Assembly (NCBI GenBank): GCA_016715885.1
Contig: JADJXL010000017.1
Span: 1 to 64,000, forward strand
Reading direction: 5' to 3'
DNA from: Polyangiaceae bacterium
GTDB lineage: Bacteria; Myxococcota_A; Polyangia; Polyangiales; Polyangiaceae
Length of the DNA stretch: 64,000 nt
Part shown: piece by piece, positions 31,649 through 40,667 of the stretch
Layout: every line of letters starts with the position of its first letter
Position numbering within the stretch: position 1 is the first letter of the stretch
Notes under the pieces: generated by a model
What the model was told of the DNA's origin: nothing
The model's input: only the letters and a program-made list of their open reading frames with translations
Databases searched by the model: none
Position numbers and translations under genes: made by a program

Positions 31649-32041
31649 TCATCGGTAGAACGAAGACTGCAAAAACCGCAATCCGCTGAGCGCCTGCGAA
31701 ACGCGCTCGCTCGATAATGAACCCACGTAGTTGCCCAAACGCGACTTGTAAAGGCAAGAGATCTGCGAGACCACGATCACGCTCCGCTTCTCGAGATTTC
31801 CCTCGCCTGGATCAAGAAGCACGTTTCCTGGCTCGTTCGCGCGATTCAGGTTCGAGGTGAGTGCACAAACGACGACGGTCATGATGCGAGAGTGATTGAA
31901 GACATCATCCTGGACGACGACATGTGGGTGGGAGATACCTGGAACGGATCCGCGCGTGTCATCCGGTTCGACCCAGTAAATGTCGCCTTGGTTGATCTGA
32001 CGGCAGTTACGGCCAATTTGAGAGTCTTCTATTCGGTCCAT
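31649..32041 (-). CDS. MazF/PemK-like toxin
   Basis: A 130-residue protein with the PemK motifs: INQGDIYWVEPDD at residue 17-29, HPHVVVQDD, TVVVCALTSNLN, NVLLDPGEGNLEKRS and QISCLYKSRLGNYVG. The RNase active sites of the family use the conserved Arg and Ser/Thr in these segments. It would cut mRNA in the cytosol. No antitoxin-like gene is seen just upstream (32042 on) or in 31372-31648. The ORF is complete, so it may be a solitary or housekeeping-like member, or paired with an antitoxin elsewhere. Sequence 31372-31648 shows no other gene. Confidence 0.8.
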   Translation of the reverse strand: MDRIEDSQIGRNCRQINQGDIYWVEPDDTRGSVPGISHPHVVVQDDVFNHSRIMTVVVCALTSNLNRANEPGNVLLDPGEGNLEKRSVIVVSQISCLYKSRLGNYVGSLSSERVSQALSGLRFLQSSFYR

Positions 32042-32544
32042 GCGAAGGTGGGTAAATGACGATGTCGTTGACAGATCCGAAGCCTAATGCCAGACCTCAA
32101 CCGCGTGCAAGAGTTCCGTGGTACAGGTATCCTCCTGTTGATCCCCTGTCGCTGCCCGTGCTCCTTGTTGCGGTTGCTCGGGCGTCGTCGCCGTTAGAGG
32201 GTGTTCATCAGGAATTGCTCGCAATTCGCACCTCACCCCCCGGCCCAAGAAGCGCTAACTTACTCCGAAATTGTCGCGCTTTGGCGCCTCGCCCCCCGGC
32301 CCCTCTCCAACTTCGCTTCGCTGCGCGGAGAGGGGGAGCCGAAAAAAAAACCGAGGCCAGTTAGCGAGCCTGCAAAAGCTCGTTGGAGAAGGATGCGTCG
32401 GCTGGTCGAGAAAAACGCTCGTCGGCGAGGCTGCGCGACGTACGAGTGCATCGCGAGTGCTCGTCGGCGAGGCTGCGCTACGTGCGTTTCCGGTTCGTGC
32501 AGCAATCGGTTGACCTGGGTGATTGTGGCGTGTAGCTTTCGCGC
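32042..32544. other. Intergenic region with hairpin and short repeat
   Basis: Contains CCCCTCTCC at 32300-32308 paired with GGAGAGGGG at 32327-32335, the same core as the triple element at 62204-62338, then nine A at about 32342. A 20-bp direct repeat, GCTCGTCGGCGAGGCTGCGC, occurs at 32417 and 32459. No coding potential is supported. The mazF-like gene and the operon at 32545 start on either side of it, so their promoters should be here. Confidence 0.6.
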
Positions 32545-33213
32545 ATGTTTCGGCGTTTTCCACGCTTCCTAACGTGTTTGGTGCTGCTTTCTTTGGCGTG
32601 GCCCATGAGCGCATCGGCGCAATGTACGGCGGACAAGGATTGCAAAGGCAATCGGATCTGCGAAAAAGGAGCGTGCGTCGATCCACCGGCCAATACGTGT
32701 ACGAAAGACGTCGATTGCTCGGGTGATTTGGTCTGTCAAGGCGGAAAGTGCGAAAAAGCAGCGCCTCCAGTGCCAGCGCCTCCGTCGACGGTTCCCGCAC
32801 CGAACGTTACGACACCGACCGTTCCTGGGCCGACCGCTACGCCACCGACAGGTTCTGCAACGGGTGAGAAGCCACCGGAGCCTTTGGCGCCGCGCAAAGT
32901 CGAGGCGGAGAGCGACACACTTCGTATCACGCTGCTCCCGCCTGGACCGATGTCTCCGACGCCCAAAGTAAACACCCATAGCCTCAGGCTCATGTTCGCA
33001 AGTGCGCCATTTTTGAGCGCGGGTCTCGTGATGATGCTCTTTGGTATGGGTGGTCTGATCACGTCAGAGGGTGCCAGCGATGGTGATCTCAATTTGCTCA
33101 TGATCGGTGGTGCCACGACGCTCGTCGGGTCTGGGCTCATGATTGCCGGAGGGATGACGCAGCCGGTCTTCAACACGCAGGCGCGCATGTTCACGCCGGT
33201 TTTTCGATTTTGA
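32545..33213 (+). CDS. Secreted/membrane protein, Cys-rich head and two membrane helices
   Basis: A 222-residue protein: signal peptide (ending SASAQC), two EGF-like Cys-rich units (CTADKDCKGNRICEKGACV and CTKDVDCSGDLVCQGGKC), a Pro/Thr linker of about 45 residues, and two hydrophobic helices near 150-170 and 185-205 (FLSAGLVMMLFGMGGLI, LMIGGATTLVGSGLMIAGG). This Cys-rich plus Pro-rich plus two-helix layout is common in Polyangiaceae; the function is unknown. First gene of a compact three-gene operon. Confidence 0.7.
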   Translation: MFRRFPRFLTCLVLLSLAWPMSASAQCTADKDCKGNRICEKGACVDPPANTCTKDVDCSGDLVCQGGKCEKAAPPVPAPPSTVPAPNVTTPTVPGPTATPPTGSATGEKPPEPLAPRKVEAESDTLRITLLPPGPMSPTPKVNTHSLRLMFASAPFLSAGLVMMLFGMGGLITSEGASDGDLNLLMIGGATTLVGSGLMIAGGMTQPVFNTQARMFTPVFRF

Positions 33214-33218
33214 AGGCC

Positions 33219-33824
33219 ATGCTGCGCATTCGTAGAGAAAAACTCTTTTGGATTGCTTGGTTGTCAATCGGTTGCGGCGTGGGATGTGCGTCTGCATTCT
33301 ACCCCATGGCGCCCATCGATGGCCCTGACCGTGCGCGTTACGGCGCCGTGCATGTCGACGGGCAATGGTATGCATTGCCCGAAGAATGCGCGTCGACGGT
33401 TGAGCGAATCGGCGGCAGCGCAGGAGAACAACGGCTGGCGGGTAGCGCTGGCGAAGGCCGTATTGGTGGAGGTGCTGGGGAGGGCAGATTGGCTGGTAGC
33501 GCCGGCGAAGAACGCATCGCTGGAAGTGCGGGCGAGGAAAAGCTCGGCGGAAACGCCGGCGAAGAACGCATTGGCGGAGGTGCCGGCGAGGGCAGATTGG
33601 CTGGTAGCGCCGGCGAAGAACGCATGGGCGGGGGTGCCGGCGAGGGCAGATTGGCTGGTAGCGCCAGCGAAGAACGCATTGGCGGGGCTGCTGGCGAGGG
33701 CAGAATTTTGGGCGGAGCAGGTGAAAGCCGGGTGGATGGTCGAGCCAATAGCCTGCAACGCTGTCGCCGATCGCGACCTGGATACGTCATTCTGGACGAC
33801 GGGAAGGAATGGGCAGTGCAATGA
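33219..33824 (+). CDS. Exported protein with twelve nonapeptide repeats
   Basis: Starts at ATG 33219 (a TTG at 33210 overlapping the previous stop is possible; GAAGG is at 33212). N-terminal signal or anchor with WIAWLSIGCGVGCASA as a lipobox-like site. A short conserved part (YGAVHVDGQWYALPEEC) precedes twelve exact nine-residue repeats of the pattern R-[IL]-[GA]-G-[SG]-A-G-E-[EGQ] (codons at 33405-33728). It ends in a basic tail with LDDGKEWAVQ. The regular period and small residues suggest a beta-solenoid or fibre. The stop overlaps the next gene as ATGA. Confidence 0.7.
   Translation: MLRIRREKLFWIAWLSIGCGVGCASAFYPMAPIDGPDRARYGAVHVDGQWYALPEECASTVERIGGSAGEQRLAGSAGEGRIGGGAGEGRLAGSAGEERIAGSAGEEKLGGNAGEERIGGGAGEGRLAGSAGEERMGGGAGEGRLAGSASEERIGGAAGEGRILGGAGESRVDGRANSLQRCRRSRPGYVILDDGKEWAVQ
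33405..33728. repeat. 27-bp coding tandem repeat, 12 units
   Basis: Twelve 27-bp units in frame give nonapeptides such as RLAGSAGEE and RIGGGAGEG. All units keep the frame. They alternate in type (LAGSAGEE next to IGGGAGEG), which suggests duplications of two-unit blocks. Confidence 0.9.
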
Positions 33825-34318
33825 ATGCACGTTGTTTGGTTGCGACGGGCGTCGTGGCCCTTTCATGCGCGGCGGGATGCGGCGTGAATCATTCGGAGGG
33901 TTTGACGCCGGTGAGCGTCAAGATCAATGGTGAGGCTGCGCCGGACCTCGTCTCATTCAATGTCGCATTCAAGGAGGCCAATCCCAGCGACACGCTCATA
34001 AAACGTTGGGATCCCAACGACGGGCTGCTCTTGCGCGTGGATGGCCATTACGTTTGGCGTTGCGGACATCCCATCAAGATCGAGGCAGGCAGCCGGATTG
34101 CCCACGGACGACTGATCCTCTTCAATCATCTCGAAATGGCGGAAACGCCAGCCGGGCACGGTAACTATACCATCCAGGTCGGTCCCGACATCTTCAGGCA
34201 TATCGATGGTGGTCGTCGGTACACCTTGTGGGAGGGATATCGGGTGGGCAAGAGCGAGTATTATGCTTGGATCCTCATCCTTGCCGAGGATCCGCTACGC
34301 TGCAATGGATCGCTCTGA
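33821..34318 (+). CDS. Lipoprotein of unknown function
   Basis: Begins in the ATGA overlap with the repeat protein (33821; an ATG at 33809 is in frame too). A 165-residue product: signal with VALSCAAGC lipobox, then a compact domain with conserved-looking DGHYVWRCGHPIKIE, a central GRLILFNHLEMAE and WEGYRVGKSEYYAW at the end. I know no family. Third gene of the operon 32545-34318, so it probably acts with the repeat protein at the cell envelope. Confidence 0.65.
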   Translation: MNARCLVATGVVALSCAAGCGVNHSEGLTPVSVKINGEAAPDLVSFNVAFKEANPSDTLIKRWDPNDGLLLRVDGHYVWRCGHPIKIEAGSRIAHGRLILFNHLEMAETPAGHGNYTIQVGPDIFRHIDGGRRYTLWEGYRVGKSEYYAWILILAEDPLRCNGSL

Positions 34319-34365
34319 ATTCGATCGGTGAAGATACGGATCGTCGATTTGGGTTCACGTGCTCC

Positions 34366-35445
34366 TCACGGATGCACGGGCCCCGGCTGATGCGGCGCGC
34401 GCGTCTGCGGCGTCCAGCCTTTCGATAGCGGCCCTTTCTTCTTGGGATCGGGCTGCGCCGGCGGACGCCACAGCTTGGGATCGCTATCGGCCGCCGCATC
34501 CGGGGCCGCATCGGCGCAACAACGAAATGAAACGAAGTAATACGTGAATTCCGGTTCGTGGCTCACGGTCATCGGCCGACATGCATTACGCACGTGCCCC
34601 CAGGCGCCACCTTTGAGCCCCGCCCATTTCGATTTCGGATATTTTTTTTCGGCATTGACCCATTCGTCGACGTTGCCCGTCAAGTCGTACACGCCGAAAT
34701 CACTCTTGCACTCCGGCCGCTCGCCGCTCGAAACGCTTTGATCCAGCCGAAAAAGCTCCGGCTCTTGGATCGTTTTGTCCTTCGAATAAATTTTTTCGAG
34801 CGTCGGTTGGAGCCAAGGATTGTCGATGTTGCACATGGCCGGGTCGCGCTTGTACCCATAAGGAAACGGCTTTTTCGCTGGGCCCTCGCACGCCGACACC
34901 CATTCGCTCTCCCAACACAAACGCTTACCTTGCTCTTGACACATCGCCAGCGCATCGAACCAGTCGACCATGACCGGCGGATGCGCTCCTTCGCGGCTTG
35001 GATACTCGTAACGATCGATGCAGAAACGCTGTCGTCGCAGATCGGTCACGCAGCGCTGTTCGCCTTTGGCAAACTCCTTGCAAATCATGATCTTGTTGGC
35101 CTTGTTGTAGGCCTTTTGAATGCAGTTGAGCTCCACTTCGGGGCAATACGTCGTGTCGACGTAAACCATGTCGTCCGGACACGGCCCCTTCGGCTCTTCC
35201 GCCGCGATGCTTTGCTCGCCCGCATCGCCGGAATCCATCGACATCCCGGCATCCGGGATCGTCACATCGGCGCCGGCATCGGTCGGCAACGCTCGTGTGA
35301 GTACCGGTACTGGCTCCTTCCCCGCTCGAACGGGCACGTCCGTCGGACCACTGCATCCGCCGGAGACCGTGAAAAGCGCAACAGCCACGAGGTTGCGGAC
35401 GCGTTCGCTCGAAGAAATTTGTCGCAAGTTCATTTTCGATCGCAT
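34366..35445 (-). CDS. SUMF1-domain (formylglycine-enzyme-like) lipoprotein 1
   Basis: A 359-residue protein (start at ATG 35445, or 35433 if the shorter N-terminus is used). Lipobox TVSGGC, an Asp/Ala-rich linker, then a SUMF1 domain: FCIDRYEYPSREG, VDWFDALAMCQEQGKRLCWE, SEWVSACEG, FGVYDLTGNVDEWV, GLKGGAWGHVRNACRP and FRCC. True formylglycine-generating enzymes have two catalytic Cys in this last motif; only the second is seen here, so sulfatase-activating chemistry is unlikely. A C-terminal Pro/Lys tail follows. It lies back to back with sucC and next to the operon at 32545-34318 (convergent). Confidence 0.75.
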   Translation of the reverse strand: MRSKMNLRQISSSERVRNLVAVALFTVSGGCSGPTDVPVRAGKEPVPVLTRALPTDAGADVTIPDAGMSMDSGDAGEQSIAAEEPKGPCPDDMVYVDTTYCPEVELNCIQKAYNKANKIMICKEFAKGEQRCVTDLRRQRFCIDRYEYPSREGAHPPVMVDWFDALAMCQEQGKRLCWESEWVSACEGPAKKPFPYGYKRDPAMCNIDNPWLQPTLEKIYSKDKTIQEPELFRLDQSVSSGERPECKSDFGVYDLTGNVDEWVNAEKKYPKSKWAGLKGGAWGHVRNACRPMTVSHEPEFTYYFVSFRCCADAAPDAAADSDPKLWRPPAQPDPKKKGPLSKGWTPQTRAPHQPGPVHP

Positions 35446-35481
35446 GCAGGTCGCATCTAGTGATACCTTGCCGTCCCTCGC

Positions 35482-36675
35482 ATGAAAATCCACGAGTATC
35501 AAGCAAAGCAAATCTTCGCTCGTTACGGGGTCCCCGTACCGAAGGGCGAGCCGGCGTTTACCGTCGACGAGGCGGAAGCTGCTGCAAAACGGCTCATCGA
35601 GGCAACAGGAATTCCGGTTGTCGTCGTAAAGGCGCAAATCCACGCTGGTGGTCGCGGCAAAGGCGGCGGCGTCAAGGTGGCCAAGGGAGGTGTTGCAGAA
35701 GCCCGGGAGCTTGCCGAAAAAATCCTCGGCATGCAACTCGTAACCGTACAAACGGGCCCCGAGGGCCAAAAAGTGCGGCGGCTCTACATCGAACAAGGCA
35801 TCGACATCGACCGCGAGCTGTACCTCGCGCTGCTTCTCGACCGCGATCGCCGGCGCATCGCGATCATGGGGTCGCGTGAAGGCGGGATGGACATCGAGAA
35901 GGTCGCGCACGACACGCCCGAGAAGATCCACACGCTGCACGTCGACCCGGTCTTGGGGCTCGCGCCGTTTCAAGCGCGCAAACTCGCTTATGACCTGGGG
36001 CTTGGCGCCAAAGAAACGATGAAGCAGTTCGTGTCGCTCGTCGACAAACTCTACAAGTGTTTCCTTGCGGAGGACTGTTCGCTCATCGAGATCAATCCGC
36101 TCATCGTCACGAAGAAGGGCGACATCATGGCGCTCGACGGCAAAATGACGATGGACGACAACGCCGAGATCCGCCATCCGGAATGGGAGAAGCTGCGCGA
36201 TACCGACGAAGAGGACCCGACGGAGCTCGAAGCGAAGCACGTGGGCATTTCGTACGTGTCGCTCGATGGTGACATCGGGTGTCTCGTCAATGGCGCGGGG
36301 CTGGCCATGGGCACGATGGACATCATCATGCATTACGGTGGCAAACCGGCGAACTTCCTGGACGTGGGCGGTGGAGCGAGCACCGAGCAGGTGAAAAAAG
36401 CGTTCCAGATGATTTTGACGAGCGACAAGGTCAAAGGCATTTTCGTCAACATCTTCGGTGGCATCATGCGTTGCGACGTCGTTGCCTCGGGCGTGGTGGC
36501 TGCGGCGAAGGAGCTTGGGCTCAGAGTTCCGCTCGTCGTGCGCCTGGAAGGCACGAACGTGGAGCTTGGGCGCAAGATCCTCGACGAAAGCGGTTTGACC
36601 ATTCAGAGCGCATCGTCGATGGCGGACGGCGCGCAAAAGATCATTGCCGCGGTGAAACAAGGCGCGGCTGCCTGA
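35482..36675 (+). CDS. sucC: Succinyl-CoA synthetase beta subunit
   Basis: A 397-residue ATP-grasp subunit: MKIHEYQAKQIFARYGVPVP at the N-terminus, GGRGKGGGVKVAK in the nucleotide-binding part, ECSLIEINPL-type segment near 200 (EDCSLIEINPLIV), and the CoA-side NGAGLAMGTMDII and IFGGIMRCDVV. Makes succinate and ATP/GTP from succinyl-CoA in the TCA cycle. sucD follows after 31 bp in the same orientation; the pair forms a small operon. Confidence 0.97.
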   Translation: MKIHEYQAKQIFARYGVPVPKGEPAFTVDEAEAAAKRLIEATGIPVVVVKAQIHAGGRGKGGGVKVAKGGVAEARELAEKILGMQLVTVQTGPEGQKVRRLYIEQGIDIDRELYLALLLDRDRRRIAIMGSREGGMDIEKVAHDTPEKIHTLHVDPVLGLAPFQARKLAYDLGLGAKETMKQFVSLVDKLYKCFLAEDCSLIEINPLIVTKKGDIMALDGKMTMDDNAEIRHPEWEKLRDTDEEDPTELEAKHVGISYVSLDGDIGCLVNGAGLAMGTMDIIMHYGGKPANFLDVGGGASTEQVKKAFQMILTSDKVKGIFVNIFGGIMRCDVVASGVVAAAKELGLRVPLVVRLEGTNVELGRKILDESGLTIQSASSMADGAQKIIAAVKQGAAA

Positions 36676-36706
36676 AGGCGCCCGGACAAACAAGGATTCG
36701 ATAGCG

Positions 36707-37588
36707 ATGAGCATCCTGGTCAACAAAGATACGCGCGTCGTCATTCAAGGCATCACGGGCGAATATGGTTCACAACATGCCCGCGCCTGCATTGCTTATG
36801 GGACGAAGGTGGTCGCGGGCGTGACGCCTGGTCGAGGCGGCCAAAAGTTCGACGACAAGGTGCCGATGTTCGATACGGTGGAGCAAGCCGTACGAAATGA
36901 AGGTGCCGACGTTTCGTGCATTTTCGTTCCGCCGGTCGGTGCAGCCGACGCGATTGCGGAAGCGGTCGATGCGGGTTGCCGTCTCGTGATTTGCATCACG
37001 GAGGGCATTCCGGTGCTCGACATGGTGAAGGTGCGCCGGTACCTCGAGGGCAAGCCCACGCGGCTGATTGGGCCGAATTGCCCGGGCATCATCACGCCGG
37101 GTGAATGCAAGATTGGCATCATGCCTGGGCACATTCACAAGCCGGGCAATATCGGCGTTCTTTCCAAGTCGGGCACGTTGACGTACGAGGCAGTCGGACA
37201 GCTCACGGCGCTCGGAATTGGCCAATCGTCGTGCATTGGCATTGGAGGCGATCCCGTGGGCGGCATGGACTTCATCGACGTGCTGGAGCTATTCAACGAC
37301 GATCCGAACACGCACGGGGTCATCATGATTGGCGAGATTGGTGGCGGGGCCGAGCAAAAGGCGGCTGCGTGGATCAAGGCCAACATGAAAAAGCCGGTCG
37401 CTGCGCTCATTGCGGGCCGAGCCGCTCCTCCGGGCAAACGGATGGGACATGCTGGCGCCATCATTTCGGGTGGCAAAGGCACGGCAGCGGAAAAGATCGC
37501 GGCGCTCGAAGAAGCAGGTGTCGCCGTCGCCCCGACGCCGGCCGATATGGGCACGACGCTCGCCCGATTGCTGAAGACGTTGTCCTGA
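36707..37588 (+). CDS. sucD: Succinyl-CoA synthetase alpha subunit
   Basis: A 293-residue subunit, start preceded by AAGGA. CoA-binding Rossmann part (VVIQGITGEYGS, AYGTKVVAGVTPG), GEIGGGAEQKAAAW, and the phospho-histidine His248 in GHAGAIISGGKGTA. Partner of SucC. The GITGEYGSQHAR sequence differs from the usual GITGxQGTFH form. Followed by a GC-palindrome region that may end the transcript. Confidence 0.97.
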   Translation: MSILVNKDTRVVIQGITGEYGSQHARACIAYGTKVVAGVTPGRGGQKFDDKVPMFDTVEQAVRNEGADVSCIFVPPVGAADAIAEAVDAGCRLVICITEGIPVLDMVKVRRYLEGKPTRLIGPNCPGIITPGECKIGIMPGHIHKPGNIGVLSKSGTLTYEAVGQLTALGIGQSSCIGIGGDPVGGMDFIDVLELFNDDPNTHGVIMIGEIGGGAEQKAAAWIKANMKKPVAALIAGRAAPPGKRMGHAGAIISGGKGTAAEKIAALEEAGVAVAPTPADMGTTLARLLKTLS

Positions 37589-38168
37589 AAGCGGGTCAGT
37601 ACTCGAGGGGGGTTTCAAAAACCGTCTCCTAATCGAGCCGTGCTCGCTCACCTTACGCACGCGCGGGGTTAAAACCCCGCGCTACACATTCAAAAGTCCC
37701 TCACTACCGTTCGGGACTGGCGTTGTGGGATCTCGGATCGTTATCGAGAATCCCCCGACGATTTCGCAATAGATTGCATTTCTCGCAATGGCGGCGTGAG
37801 GCTAGTCCGAGCGCGGTAGCGCGAGGACTTCTTGTCGTGTAGCGCGGGGTTTCAACCCCGCGCGGGGCTGGGCGAGGATACGCGTTCCGAGTCTTGAGAC
37901 AGCCTCTAAAACCCCGCGCGGGCGTGCGGTGACACACTACGCCTCGAGTTCTGACACAGCCTCTTCAACGCCGAGCGCGCCCTCCGTTTGTCCCGCACAT
38001 ACCTTATTCATCCGCCCCAGACGCATATCGAGCGCATTGCGTGGACGGCCATTTCAGTTCGGAGCACTTGCCAGGCGACCACGGCGGTTTCATGAAAGCC
38101 CCGACGCACGCGTGCACGCCTTGGCTTTCTCCAGCGCAACATAATCGGCATCTCTAGGGGAGGAATCC
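37589..38168. repeat. Gene-free region with GC-rich palindromic elements
   Basis: Two near-identical hairpin elements, each GCGCGGGGTT, two loop bases and AACCCCGCGC, lie at 37661-37682 and 37842-37863. A half copy is near 37908-37922. Each is joined to short related flanks (TAGCGCGGGG; CGAGTcTTGAgACAGCCTCT near 37889 and CGAGTTCTGACACAGCCTCT near 37943). No gene is seen. Like REP elements, they can end transcription or stabilise the sucCD mRNA. Confidence 0.8.
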
Positions 38169-38825
38169 ATGAAGATTCGTGCATTGCTGACGCTTGCAAC
38201 CACCGGCTTTGCGTTATCGCTCGGCAGCGTGGCGTCTGCCCACGTGCTCGATGGCGATGGCTACGAGCCCGTCATTCCGGACCAGGTGAACATCGTCTCC
38301 GTGACGCACGGCGGATCGGGCTGCCCCGTCGATAGCGTCGGCGCGAGCTTTTCGCCCGACTACCAATACCTCACCCTCATTTTCGACCAATACGCGGCCG
38401 AGATCGGACGCGACGTCGCAGCCCCCAAGAAGCGGCTCTTTTGCCAGATCGTGCTGCAATTCGACTTCCCCGCGGGTTTGTCCTTCGCGCTCGTCGATTT
38501 GACCTACCGAGGCTACGCGGACCTCGACGCCGGCATCCACGCTTCGCAAACGTCGACGTACTTTTTTCAAGGATACAGAAGAGACGATCAATATACGTTC
38601 AAGACGAACGTGTACGGTCCGTTCATTGGCGATTACGATCGCACCGACGCGCTCGAGCTCGTGTCATGGTCGCCTTGCGGTCAAAAGCGCGGCCTGAACA
38701 TCGTCACGAGCGTGCAGCTCGACAACAAGCGCAACAAACACGGCTCCGGCCTCATCACGCTCGACAGCATCGATAGCCAGGTGGTCGAGCAATACGGCGT
38801 GCGCTGGCGCCGCTGTCCGGTGTGA
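38169..38825 (+). CDS. DUF4360 secreted protein
   Basis: A 218-residue protein after a strong AGGGGAGG site. Signal peptide ending VASAHV; mature protein fits DUF4360: HGGSGCPVDSVGASFSPDY, LTLIFDQYAAEIG, LFCQIVLQFDFPAGLSF, YRGYADLDAG and a late Cys pair (SWSPCGQK, RWRRCPV). Probably exported; the role of the family is unknown. Orphan between two regions with different orientation. Confidence 0.8.
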   Translation: MKIRALLTLATTGFALSLGSVASAHVLDGDGYEPVIPDQVNIVSVTHGGSGCPVDSVGASFSPDYQYLTLIFDQYAAEIGRDVAAPKKRLFCQIVLQFDFPAGLSFALVDLTYRGYADLDAGIHASQTSTYFFQGYRRDDQYTFKTNVYGPFIGDYDRTDALELVSWSPCGQKRGLNIVTSVQLDNKRNKHGSGLITLDSIDSQVVEQYGVRWRRCPV

Positions 38826-38837
38826 CGATTGCGGCTT

Positions 38838-39422
38838 TCATTCCCCCCCGAGCCGCCGTGCGACCAGCCGAGCTTCGTGTTTTCCCGTCTCGTTCCACCC
38901 TTCCCCGTACGAAACGATGACGAATTCATCGCACAAGCTCGGCAGCTCGCCGTCCTCGAGCAAATATGCGGCGCTTGGTTTGGCATGACGCACCAAATTC
39001 GATCGCGTCGGATGCTCGACGAAGAGCAAGCCGGACGGTGCGAGCAGGCTCTTGTATTGCGGAAAAAGCGCCCTATCGAGATAATGCATTTGGACGATGA
39101 TGTCCCACGGCCCCTCGGGCAAAGGTTCGCGCTCCACGTCCATGACTCGCGTCGCGATCGTCACCCCCGCATCTTTCGCTCGCTCGTGGGCGAGGGCGAT
39201 GGCCACCGTGGAAATATCGACGAGCGTGACGTCGAATCCTCGCTGCGCGAACCAGATGGCATTTCGACCTGCCCCGCCGGCCACGTCGAGCACGCGTCCG
39301 GATGTGGGCCGAAGACTTTCATCCGCATTGTCCATCCACGATGAAAGCCATGGAGACGGCGCATCGGATGGCGACACTGCCGAATACCGAGTATCCCACT
39401 TCGTACGATCTGCTTCCGACAT
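38838..39422 (-). CDS. Class I SAM-dependent methyltransferase
   Basis: A 194-residue protein from ATG 39422: motif I VLDVAGGAGRNAIWFAQRG, motif II VDIS, DIIVQMHYLDRA and LLFVEHPTRS, close to the small methyltransferases often called thiopurine- or tellurite-resistance type. Substrate unknown. It starts five bases after the stop of the iminopeptidase gene on the same strand, so both form one operon. Confidence 0.8.
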   Translation of the reverse strand: MSEADRTKWDTRYSAVSPSDAPSPWLSSWMDNADESLRPTSGRVLDVAGGAGRNAIWFAQRGFDVTLVDISTVAIALAHERAKDAGVTIATRVMDVEREPLPEGPWDIIVQMHYLDRALFPQYKSLLAPSGLLFVEHPTRSNLVRHAKPSAAYLLEDGELPSLCDEFVIVSYGEGWNETGKHEARLVARRLGGE

Positions 39423-39427
39423 GACGT

Positions 39428-40396
39428 TCAGCGCCGATCGCGGAATGCGTCCGTAGCCGTGATCAATTCGTGCAAAATCCCAGGCTCGAACGCCGAATGC
39501 CCCGCATCGGGCACGATGCGCAGGTCGGCTTCGGGAAACGCGCGGTGCAATTGCCATGCGCATTTCAAAGGACAAACCACGTCGTACCGTCCGTGAATGA
39601 TGACCGTGGGAATGTGGCGAATACGTCCCACGTCGTCCAAAAGCTGCGTTTCACGCTCGAAAAAACCACCATTCACGAAGTAATGGCATTCGATGCGGGC
39701 AAATGCCATGCTGAATTCGTCCCCGCCGCATCTATCGATATGCGCCTGATTCCGGCAGAGAAAGCTCGTCGTCCCTTCCCAGATGCTCCACGCACGAGCT
39801 GCCGCTTGACGCACGTTATCATCGTCGCTCGTGAGCCGCTTGTAATAGGCCTTGACAAAATCTCCGCGTTCTTCTTCAGGAATCGCCGCGACGTACGCCT
39901 CCCATGCATCGGGATACAAATAACTCGTGCCTTCCTGGTAAAACCAATCAATTTCCCACTTTTGCAGCAAAAAGATGCCGCGTAAAACGAGCTCCGTCAC
40001 GCGTTCGGGGTGTTTTTCCGCATAGGCAAGCGCCAGCGTCGAACCCCACGAACCGCCGAATACCTGCCATTTTTCGATGCCCAGATAATCCCGCAGCGCC
40101 TCCATGTCCGCCACGAGGTGCCATGTCGTGTTGTCCTCGAGCGACGCATGCGGCGTGCTCTGTCCCGAACCTCGCTGATCGAAAAGCACGATACGATAAT
40201 GGTCGGGATCGAAAAAACGCCGCTGCTTTGCGTCCGTCCCGCCCCCCGGTCCACCATGGACGAAAACCACGGGCTTGCCCTGCGGATTGCCGGACTCTTC
40301 GAAATAAATTTCGTGGACGTCACTTACCTCGAGCCGTCCCGTACGGTATGGCTCGATGGGAGGATACAGGCCTCGGCGCGCGGATTGGTCGGACAT
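39428..40396 (-). CDS. pip: Prolyl aminopeptidase (proline iminopeptidase), S33
   Basis: A 322-residue alpha/beta-hydrolase from ATG 40396: oxyanion motif VFVHGGPGGGTD, DQRGSGQSTPH, nucleophile elbow GGSWGSTLALAY, the acid in GRYDVVCP, and the His in PDAGHSAFEPG. Length and motifs match proline iminopeptidase, which removes N-terminal Pro from peptides in the cytosol. The gene and the following methyltransferase gene are transcribed together. Confidence 0.95.
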   Translation of the reverse strand: MSDQSARRGLYPPIEPYRTGRLEVSDVHEIYFEESGNPQGKPVVFVHGGPGGGTDAKQRRFFDPDHYRIVLFDQRGSGQSTPHASLEDNTTWHLVADMEALRDYLGIEKWQVFGGSWGSTLALAYAEKHPERVTELVLRGIFLLQKWEIDWFYQEGTSYLYPDAWEAYVAAIPEEERGDFVKAYYKRLTSDDDNVRQAAARAWSIWEGTTSFLCRNQAHIDRCGGDEFSMAFARIECHYFVNGGFFERETQLLDDVGRIRHIPTVIIHGRYDVVCPLKCAWQLHRAFPEADLRIVPDAGHSAFEPGILHELITATDAFRDRR

Positions 40397-40667
40397 GGCG
40401 CGGGACTTTGCCAGACATCGCAGCGCATGTCCATCCCTCGCACACGCTCCATGAACGCCAGCCCATTGACGCAACGCGCTCAGATTCGCATTCGAGATTA
40501 CAATCACGAGTGACGAATTGGGCTTTTCTTTCGAACGGTTTTCGCCTATGATGATCTTTGCACCCATTGGGCCCCGCAGCCCTCGGTCCGCACCCCAGGG
40601 CTCTGGTCGTGTCCTTCCGTCAGTCGTTCATCAACGCTCTTGAAAAACAGGGCGAAGGAGGTGTGCG

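Noticed and set aside
34366..36744. 792-codon minus-strand frame spanning sucC
   Set aside because: The part opposite sucC is only an open antisense frame. The real gene starts at 35445 with a lipobox signal.
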